This document shows positions 1 through 5,072 of a stretch of DNA of 5,072 nucleotides, in pieces. The notes under the pieces are model-generated. The model was not told the DNA's origin, ran no database searches, and was given only the letters and a program-made list of their open reading frames with translations. The position numbers and the translations under genes were made by a program. Numbering within the stretch: the first letter of the stretch is position 1; each line of letters opens with the position of its first letter. Source of the stretch: Actinomycetota bacterium (GTDB taxonomy: Bacteria; Actinomycetota; Nitriliruptoria; Euzebyales; Egibacteraceae); the NCBI GenBank assembly GCA_019347785.1, contig JAHWKQ010000161.1, forward strand, positions 1 to 5,072, written 5' to 3'.

Positions 1-96
1 GTCGCCTCCTCGGGCGGCCAGGAGGCCCTGGACGAGCTGCTCGCGAGGATCGACGACGCCTGGGGCCAGACCCGCGACGCCCTGGCGGCGGTCTGA
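1..96 (+). CDS. C-terminal end of an unidentified protein (5' part outside the window)
   Basis: An open frame enters from the left edge in frame 1 and ends at a TGA at 94-96, giving the last 31 residues of a protein. The tail is rich in Ala, Leu, Asp, Glu and Arg (for example EALDELLARIDD) and looks like an amphipathic C-terminal helix. No catalytic or binding motif is visible, so I do not assign a function. It converges on meaB, with only 16 bases between the two stop codons. It could belong to the same metabolic locus, but the visible part does not show that. Confidence that it is coding rests on the helix-like composition, the GC-rich third codon positions and the clean convergent fit with meaB. 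Confidence 0.6.
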   Translation, partial: VASSGGQEALDELLARIDDAWGQTRDALAAV

Positions 97-112
97 CCCG
101 GCCGCGCCCCAC

Positions 113-1048
113 CTACAGGCGGGCCACCAGGCGGTCGGCGGCCGTGTAGGGGTCCAGCTCTCCCTCGGCGACCCGCGTGGCGAGGTCGTCGAACAGCCCG
201 CCCCCGTCCACCCCCATGAGCCGGCCGCGCACCGCGCCCAGCGCCAGCTCGCGCAGCTGCAGGCGCGCGCGGTCCGCCCGGCGCCGCACCAGCCTGCCGT
301 CGCCGGACAGCCACCGGTGATGTCCGTCGACGGCGTCGACGAGCTCGGCGACCCCCTCGCCGGTGGACGCGACCGTGCGGCGGATCGGGGCGAGCCACTC
401 ACCGTGACCGAGCCGCTGCATCTCCCGCAGCTCGCGGATGGTGCGCTCGGCCCCCCCACGGTCGGCCTTGTTGACGCAGAAGACGTCGGCGACCTCCAGG
501 ATGCCGGCCTTGGCCGCCTGGACCGAGTCCCCCATGCCCGGCGCCAGCGTCACCACGGTGGTGTCGGCGACCGAGGCGATCTCGACCTCCGCCTGGCCCA
601 CCCCGACGGTCTCCAGGACGACGACGTCGAAGCCGGCGGCGTCCAGCACCAGCAGCGCCTGCGGCGCCGCCCACGACAGGCCCCCGAGCTGCCCGCGGCT
701 GGCCATGGAGCGGACGAAGACGCCGTCGTCCAGCGCGTGGTCCTGCATCCGTACCCGGTCTCCCAGCAGCGCGCCACCCGAGAACGGCGACGACGGGTCG
801 ACGGCGAGGACGGCGACACGGCGGGAGCGCCCGCGCCACCGAGCCACCATCGCGTTGGTCAGGGTCGACTTGCCTACGCCGGGCGGACCGGTCACGCCGA
901 CCAGCTGCGCGCCACCGGCGTGGGGGTGCAGCCGCCGCACGACCTCCCGCAGCCGCTCCTCGGAGCCGTCCTCGACCAGCGTCAGCAGCCGGGCCAGGGC
1001 CCGGCGCTGGCCGGCCAGCGCGTCGGCCACGAGCTCGCGGTCGTCCAT
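113..1048 (-). CDS. meaB: MeaB: methylmalonyl-CoA mutase-associated GTPase (G3E family, ArgK/YgfD-like)
   Basis: Cytoplasmic P-loop GTPase that, in its family, binds adenosylcobalamin-dependent methylmalonyl-CoA mutase, gates cofactor loading and protects the enzyme from inactivation. The 311-residue protein shows the expected order of motifs: a short N-terminal helical arm, Walker A GPPGVGKS (residues 54-61), the family signature VDPSSPFSGGALLGDR (83-98), SMASRGQLGG (114-123), the Walker B/switch segment ETVGVGQAEVE (146-156), the base-specificity motif NKAD (193-196) and a C-terminal helical region used for dimerisation in relatives. Length is normal (about 310-330). The start is ATG at 1048, since MDDRELVADALAG matches the usual family N terminus. 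No good Shine-Dalgarno is seen. The HAD stop lies only 15 bases upstream, so translation probably depends on coupling. It is the last gene of the thiolase-HAD-meaB operon. Older annotations of this family as LAO/AO transport ATPase are misleading. Confidence 0.96.
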   Translation of the reverse strand: MDDRELVADALAGQRRALARLLTLVEDGSEERLREVVRRLHPHAGGAQLVGVTGPPGVGKSTLTNAMVARWRGRSRRVAVLAVDPSSPFSGGALLGDRVRMQDHALDDGVFVRSMASRGQLGGLSWAAPQALLVLDAAGFDVVVLETVGVGQAEVEIASVADTTVVTLAPGMGDSVQAAKAGILEVADVFCVNKADRGGAERTIRELREMQRLGHGEWLAPIRRTVASTGEGVAELVDAVDGHHRWLSGDGRLVRRRADRARLQLRELALGAVRGRLMGVDGGGLFDDLATRVAEGELDPYTAADRLVARL

Positions 1049-1741
1049 GTCTGCCGCGGCAGGCTAACCGGGGCCGGGGGCGCGCGCCGCCAGGACCGCG
1101 TCGGCGAACTCACCCAGGCTGGACACGCGGCGGGGGTGACACCCCGACCGCAGGCCCCGGTGGTCCACGATCCAGTCGAGGAGGCCCGCGGCGCGGGCCC
1201 CGGCCGCGTCGTACACGACGGTGTCGCCCAGGTACCAGGTCTCCTCCGGCGCCAGGCCCAGCGGGGCCAGCGCGTGGGAGAAGATCCCCGGGTCCGGCTT
1301 GGCGACGTCGACGACGCCGGAGTCGACGACGACCTCGACCAGGTCGTGCAGGCCGGCCCGCCCCAGCGCCCCGGCGATGCGGCCGTCGGCGTTGGAGACG
1401 ATCCCGAGCCGCAGCCCCGCCTCCCGCAGCCGCCGGAGGCACTCGGCCGCGCCGGGCACCGGCAGGTCCCACAGGTGCAGCTCGCCGTCGGCGGCCCGCC
1501 ACGCCTCCCGCATCGCCGGCGAGGGGACGCGCGAACAGCCTGCGAGGTGGTCCAGCCAGCGCTCGAACCACGACTCCCACGCCCCCGCCCACGGGCCGAA
1601 CTCGCTGTCGAGGGTGGCCAGCGTCCGCCAGAAGGCCTCGTCGAGCTCGAACGGGTCGCAGCCACGGTCGCGCAGGGCGGCCCCGAGCCGCCCGACGTGG
1701 ACCTGCACGAGGGTGCCCCCCGCGTCGAAGAGGACGCCCCG

Positions 1742-1759
1742 CGGCGGCCGCGGCGGCCG
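1742..1759. repeat. Two tandem copies of a 9-base unit in the HAD leader
   Basis: The unit cggcggccg occurs twice in direct succession. On the minus strand it encodes the RPPRPPR-like part of the HAD leader just before motif I. Such GC-rich tandem units are prone to slippage or to assembly and sequencing error, which matters because the HAD start codon is unclear immediately upstream. It may also be simple low-complexity sequence. Confidence 0.5.
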
Positions 1760-1776
1760 GACGCCGGCTCCGGCGG

Positions 1777-2964
<1,188 letters not shown>

Positions 2965-2970
2965 GCGCCC

Positions 2971-2976
2971 AGCATG
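2971..2976 (-). promoter_or_regulatory. Tentative -10 box for the thiolase operon
   Basis: On the minus strand CATGCT lies 6 bases before the thiolase GTG. It keeps the conserved A at position 2 and T at position 6 of an actinobacterial -10 but lacks the first T. The same 6-base spacing is seen at the better box before the GTG at 3469. Together with the missing Shine-Dalgarno this would fit a leaderless transcript. No -35 element is recognisable. Weak evidence. Confidence 0.25.
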
Positions 2977-2989
2977 CCCGACACGCCGC

Positions 2990-2995
2990 TACACT
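2990..2995 (+). promoter_or_regulatory. -10 box (TACACT) for methylmalonyl-CoA epimerase
   Basis: TACACT matches the TAnnnT form of actinobacterial housekeeping -10 elements and lies 29 bases before the epimerase ATG. This predicts a transcript start near 3002 and a leader of about 23 bases that still contains the AGGAGGG ribosome site. It sits in the divergent region between thiolase and epimerase. No convincing -35 hexamer is found 16-18 bases upstream. The box is inside a 10-base string, CCGCTACACT, that recurs before the gene at 3469. Confidence 0.55.
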
Positions 2996-3006
2996 GCCGC
3001 CCGCGC

Positions 3007-3013
3007 AGGAGGG
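3007..3013 (+). promoter_or_regulatory. Shine-Dalgarno site AGGAGGG for methylmalonyl-CoA epimerase
   Basis: A near-perfect Shine-Dalgarno ends 11 bases before the ATG at 3025. It decides the epimerase start: the same frame stays open far upstream over the thiolase, but only this ATG has a ribosome site and agrees with the family N terminus. Confidence 0.8.
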
Positions 3014-3024
3014 ATCCCCCGAAC

Positions 3025-3444
3025 ATGCTGCTGGAGCGCATCGACCACGTCGGCTACGCCGTGGCCGACCTCGAGGAGGCCGTCCGCCACCACGAGCGTC
3101 TCTACGGCGGACGGGTCGTGCACCGTGAGGCCATCGACAGCGACGGTGTCGCCGAGGCGCTCGTCGCCGTCGGCGGCTCCTACATCCAGCTGCTGGCGCC
3201 CACGCGCCCCGACTCGCCCGTCGCGCGCTTCCTCGACCGCCACGGGCCCGGCGTCCACCACGTCGGCTACGGGGTCGCCGACGTCGCCGGCGCGCTGGAA
3301 CGGCTGAGGGCGGCCGGTGTGCGGCCGCTGGACGAGCGCCCCCGCCCCGGGTCGCGGGGAAGGATGGTGGCGTTCGTGCATCCCCGCGACGCCCTCGGCG
3401 TGCTCGTCGAGCTCGTCGAGGACCGCCCGGGCCCGCCCCGGTAG
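3025..3444 (+). CDS. mce: Methylmalonyl-CoA epimerase (VOC superfamily)
   Basis: Interconverts (2S)- and (2R)-methylmalonyl-CoA, the step between propionyl-CoA carboxylase and the B12-dependent mutase; cytoplasmic metalloenzyme. The 139 residues form two vicinal-oxygen-chelate modules (about 1-57 and 75-131). Metal ligands expected from the Propionibacterium shermanii enzyme are all present: His8 in IDHVGYAV, Gln55 in YIQLLAP, His79 in VHHVGYGV and Glu129 in VLVELVE. Glu44 in VAEALVAVG is the likely second catalytic acid. Length is normal for the short bacterial form. The start is ATG at 3025, 11 bases after AGGAGGG. It is divergent from the thiolase operon that also carries meaB, so its neighbours support a role in methylmalonyl-CoA turnover rather than another VOC activity. 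It is followed after 24 bases by a small conserved gene on the same strand. Confidence 0.95.
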   Translation: MLLERIDHVGYAVADLEEAVRHHERLYGGRVVHREAIDSDGVAEALVAVGGSYIQLLAPTRPDSPVARFLDRHGPGVHHVGYGVADVAGALERLRAAGVRPLDERPRPGSRGRMVAFVHPRDALGVLVELVEDRPGPPR

Positions 3445-3456
3445 GGGCGTCCCCGC

Positions 3457-3462
3457 TACACT
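3457..3462 (+). promoter_or_regulatory. -10 box (TACACT) placed for a leaderless transcript
   Basis: TACACT ends 6 bases before the GTG at 3469. Bacterial transcription usually starts about 6-8 bases after the -10 box, so the predicted transcript would begin on or next to the start codon. No Shine-Dalgarno is present in the 24 bases between the epimerase stop and this GTG. Both facts fit leaderless initiation, which is common in Actinobacteria. The surrounding CCGCTACACT string is identical to that before the epimerase. Confidence 0.55.
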
Positions 3463-3468
3463 CCCGGC

Positions 3469-3846
3469 GTGGGTCTGTTCGATCGGTTCCGCCGTGAGCG
3501 GGGCAAGCCGGCGGGTCCGGGCCCCTCGGCGAGGACGGTGGCGGAGCTCAAGGAGTTCCTGCGCACGCGGGAGGGCGTCGAGGGCTACGCCGAGCCGCCG
3601 ACGGCCGTCTACGCCATGACCCTGTGCCTGGTCGCCGGCGACGGCGAGTACATCCGCCGGCCGGTGCGCGACGAGCGCCAGTCGCGCGGTCTGTGCGGCG
3701 AGTTCGGGGTGCCGCTGTACGACGCGCGCATCGTCGGCTACCCGCGCAGGATGCGCGACTACGAGCGGGGCGTGCGCGGCCGGCGGGTGGAGCTGGCCGA
3801 CCTGCCGCCGCTCGAGGTCACCGACGAGCGCGAGCGCGACGACTAG
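3469..3846 (+). CDS. Conserved actinobacterial protein of unknown function (125 residues)
   Basis: I recognise the general pattern as a small uncharacterised actinobacterial family: an N terminus MGLFDRFR, then a basic linker, then a compact domain with TREGVEGYAEPPTAVY (33-48), a strand TLCLVAGDGEYIRRPV (51-66), EFGVPLYDARIVGYPRRM (78-95) and RDYERG (96-101). The last 15-20 residues are acidic. There is no signal peptide, membrane segment or known catalytic motif. Some relatives carry the label 'oxidoreductase' without visible support. The start is GTG at 3469 because MGLFDRF is the typical family opening, and the -10 box just upstream suggests a leaderless mRNA. It lies 24 bases after the epimerase and converges on the cyclophilin gene with a 12-base gap. 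Function is not inferred; the closeness to the epimerase may be simple adjacency. Confidence 0.85.
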   Translation: MGLFDRFRRERGKPAGPGPSARTVAELKEFLRTREGVEGYAEPPTAVYAMTLCLVAGDGEYIRRPVRDERQSRGLCGEFGVPLYDARIVGYPRRMRDYERGVRGRRVELADLPPLEVTDERERDD

Positions 3847-3858
3847 CGCCGCGCGGTC

Positions 3859-4449
3859 TCAGCGCGCCTCGACGATGACCCGCTCCAGGAACACGGTCTG
3901 GGCGGGCGTCTCGCCGCGACACGGCACCGAGGCGATGCGGTCGGCGGCGTCCATGCCGTCGACCACCTCCCCGAACACGGTGTAGTCGGGCGGCAGGGCC
4001 ACATCGTCCAGGCACACGAAGAACTGGCTGCCGTTCGTGTCCGGCCCGGCGTTGGCCATCGCCACCGTGCCGCGCCGGTAGCCGCGCCCGCGCGCCGCCT
4101 CCAGCTCGTCGTCGAGCCGGTAGCCCGGCCCGCCGGCGCCGGTGCCCGTCGGGTCGCCCATCTGCACCACGAAGCCGGGCACGACGCGGTGCACGACCGT
4201 GGCGTCGAAGAAGCCCTCCCCGGCGAGGAACGCGAAGCTGTTGACCGTCTCCGGCGCCTGGCCGGCGAACAGCTCGACGGTCATCGGCCCGCAGGAGGTC
4301 TCCAGCCTCGCCAGGTAGCCGCGACCGGGCTCGACGACCCGGTCGGGAACGGCGAACCGCGGGGGCTCCCGCCCGGCGCCCGGGGGCACGGAGCCGCCGC
4401 AGGCCACGGGCCGGTCATCCGGCCGGCTCACGTCCGGTCCCGGAGTCAC
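3859..4449 (-). CDS. Cyclophilin-type peptidyl-prolyl cis-trans isomerase
   Basis: Catalyses cis-trans isomerisation of proline peptide bonds in protein folding. From GTG at 4449 it has 196 residues. The cyclophilin core starts near 46 (YLARLETSCGPMTVELF), followed by APETVNSFAFLA (65-76), VVHRVVPGFVVQMGDPTGTG (85-104, catalytic Arg88, Phe93 and Gln96), VAMANAGPDTNGSQFF (129-144) and TVFGEVVDGMD (157-167). The Trp that contacts cyclosporin in human CypA is not preserved, as in many bacterial forms. The first 45 residues are a Pro/Gly-rich extension with ACGGSVPP (16-23), resembling the extension of other actinobacterial cyclophilins. There is no hydrophobic signal segment, so it is probably cytoplasmic and the Cys17 'PVAC' is unlikely to be a lipobox. 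The GTG at 4449 overlaps the upstream stop as GTGA. GTG at 4431 (190 residues) is an alternative start. It is the last gene of the DUF1232-zinc protein-cyclophilin operon. Confidence 0.93.
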   Translation of the reverse strand: MTPGPDVSRPDDRPVACGGSVPPGAGREPPRFAVPDRVVEPGRGYLARLETSCGPMTVELFAGQAPETVNSFAFLAGEGFFDATVVHRVVPGFVVQMGDPTGTGAGGPGYRLDDELEAARGRGYRRGTVAMANAGPDTNGSQFFVCLDDVALPPDYTVFGEVVDGMDAADRIASVPCRGETPAQTVFLERVIVEAR

Positions 4450-4745
4450 TCGGCCGGCGCGCTGTTGCGGACCTCGATCCGCCAGCAGTGCCGGTGCCAG
4501 TGCCGGCGCAGGTCGCTGTCGCCGCGGGGCCACACGACGACGTGGCCCTCGCCGGACGGCACGACGTTGCCGCACGCCGGGCAGGCGTAGTCCTTGTGCG
4601 CGCGGCCGGGGCCCACGCGGCGGACCTCGTAGCCGGCGAGCGCCAGCTCGTCGGAGTCCGGGGCGCGCACGGGCCCCAGGTCCCGCAGCGCGGCCGGGTT
4701 GTTCCAGGGCCGCGAGGCCCGCTTCTTCCTGCTGCCTGCGCTCAT
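4446..4745 (-). CDS. Small putative zinc-binding protein (actinobacterial, unknown function)
   Basis: A 99-residue protein with a basic N terminus (SRKKRASRPWNN, 5-16), a middle region and a C-terminal putative metal site: YACPACGN (53-60, Cys55 and Cys58), GHVVVWPRG (67-75) and RRHWHRHCW (80-88, His84 and Cys87, with His82 and His86 as other possible ligands). A CxxC followed by HxxC about 25 residues later suggests one zinc, by inference. I recall actinobacterial relatives with the same CPxC, HVVAWP and HWHxxCW pattern that databases call 'ATP/GTP-binding protein'; no nucleotide-binding motif is visible here, so I do not adopt that name. The start is ATG at 4745, forming an ATGA overlap with the upstream DUF1232 stop. 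Upstream starts would lie inside that gene. Its own stop overlaps the cyclophilin start as GTGA. This suggests tight co-translation of the three genes. Confidence 0.85.
   Translation of the reverse strand: MSAGSRKKRASRPWNNPAALRDLGPVRAPDSDELALAGYEVRRVGPGRAHKDYACPACGNVVPSGEGHVVVWPRGDSDLRRHWHRHCWRIEVRNSAPAE
4486..4509. repeat. Two tandem copies of a 12-base unit (11 of 12 identical)
   Basis: cagtgccggtgc is followed directly by cagtgccggcgc. The pair lies inside the zinc-protein gene and on the minus strand encodes the Arg-His-Trp-His / Arg-His-Cys-Trp part of the putative metal site. It may be a codon-level coincidence of repeated Arg-His pairs or a small in-frame duplication. Confidence 0.6.
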
Positions 4746-5072
4746 GACTGCACTCCCGCGAAGGCCAGCACGGCGGCCAGTCCCTCGTCCGACCCGCGCC
4801 ACCGCTGCCTGATGACGTCCGGACCCGCCGCCGCCAGCAGCCGGCGGAGGGCGTACAGGGCCACCCCCACGTCGTCGATCTGCCCGAGCAGGCCGGCCGC
4901 GTCCGGCACCAGGTCGACCGGGCTGGCCACGTACACGGCGGCGAGCCCGGCCAGCACCTTGTCCCGCCGCGGGACGCGCGGGTCGCCCGCCACGTCCTTC
5001 AGCAGCAGTATGACGTGCCCGAGCAGGCGCGGCAGGTCGCCCGGCGCCAGGCCGTGGGCCGCCTCGGTGTCG
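4742..5072 (-). CDS. DUF1232 (YkvA-like) protein, 5' end outside the window
   Basis: The frame stays open from the right edge to a TGA at 4742-4744, giving 109 visible residues. The DUF1232 signature is clear: KDVAGDPRVPRRDKVLAGLA (25-44), AVYVASPVDLVPD (45-57), then GLLGQIDDVGVALYALRRLL (60-79). In the family the SPxDLIPD segment lies between hydrophobic helices, and members are thought to be membrane-associated; their biochemical role is unknown. A GTG at 4993 could be taken as the start, but the residues before it (LLGHVILLLKD) belong to the conserved domain, and there is no other ATG, GTG or TTG in frame up to the edge. The gene therefore begins beyond the window. It is the most upstream visible member of the operon, and its stop overlaps the next start as ATGA. 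Confidence 0.9.
   Translation of the reverse strand, partial: DTEAAHGLAPGDLPRLLGHVILLLKDVAGDPRVPRRDKVLAGLAAVYVASPVDLVPDAAGLLGQIDDVGVALYALRRLLAAAGPDVIRQRWRGSDEGLAAVLAFAGVQS

Noticed and set aside
97..112. Terminator between the left-edge gene and meaB
   Set aside because: The 16-base gap has no inverted repeat or T-run.
3011..3018. gggatccc palindrome next to the epimerase ribosome site as an operator or sequestering hairpin
   Set aside because: Only 8 bases, cannot form a stable hairpin with a workable loop, and is likely chance.
2965..3024. Cobalamin riboswitch or other structured leader in the divergent region
   Set aside because: The region is only 60 bases, too short for a B12 riboswitch, and no B12-box-like string is seen.
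3847..3870. Hairpin between the convergent stops of the 125-residue gene and the cyclophilin as a terminator
   Set aside because: Only a 5-base GC stem (3851-3855 with 3863-3867) and no T-run. In such GC-rich DNA this is expected by chance.
4450..4575. Upstream starts for the cyclophilin, out to 4575
   Set aside because: They would read through the zinc-protein gene in another frame and yield an Arg-rich leader. GTG at 4449 or 4431 is more plausible.
4742..4993. GTG at 4993 as the true start of the DUF1232 gene
   Set aside because: The conserved domain continues upstream of it in the same open frame to the window edge.

Overview
The window is very GC-rich (roughly three quarters G+C by eye). 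It has tightly packed genes, several GTG starts, -10 boxes of the TAnnnT type and gene neighbourhoods familiar from Actinobacteria. I therefore read it as chromosomal DNA of a high-GC actinobacterium and cannot name it more closely. There are no transposases, integrases, CRISPR arrays, tRNAs or rRNAs, and no gene-free stretch longer than about 60 bases. It looks like core metabolic DNA rather than a mobile region.

Left half (1-3444) is a methylmalonyl-CoA / propionyl-CoA metabolism locus. The tail of an unidentified plus-strand gene (1-96) converges on a three-gene minus-strand operon that reads right to left: a biosynthetic-type thiolase (acetyl-CoA C-acetyltransferase, 1777-2964), a HAD-superfamily hydrolase overlapping its 3' end (1064-1825), and meaB, the GTPase chaperone of B12-dependent methylmalonyl-CoA mutase (113-1048). 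Methylmalonyl-CoA epimerase (3025-3444) is divergent from the thiolase across a 60-base promoter region. Epimerase and mutase act consecutively in turning propionyl-CoA carboxylation product into succinyl-CoA, MeaB protects the mutase, and the thiolase handles acetyl/acetoacetyl-CoA. The mutase itself is not in the window.

Middle (3445-3846): a small conserved actinobacterial protein of unknown function lies 24 bases after the epimerase. It appears to have its own promoter, placed so that the transcript would start at or beside the GTG start codon (leaderless).

Right part (3859-5072) is a second minus-strand operon, also read right to left: a DUF1232/YkvA-type membrane-associated protein (cut by the right edge), a 99-residue putative zinc-binding protein with CxxC and HxxC pairs, and a cyclophilin-type peptidyl-prolyl isomerase. 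The three are joined by 4-base stop/start overlaps (ATGA and GTGA).

I see no clear sign of a new defence or mobile system. The points most worth a second look are the HAD protein (no normal start codon near its first motif, and no second aspartate in that motif), the shared CCGCTACACT promoter boxes with one probable leaderless gene, and the uncharacterised small proteins.
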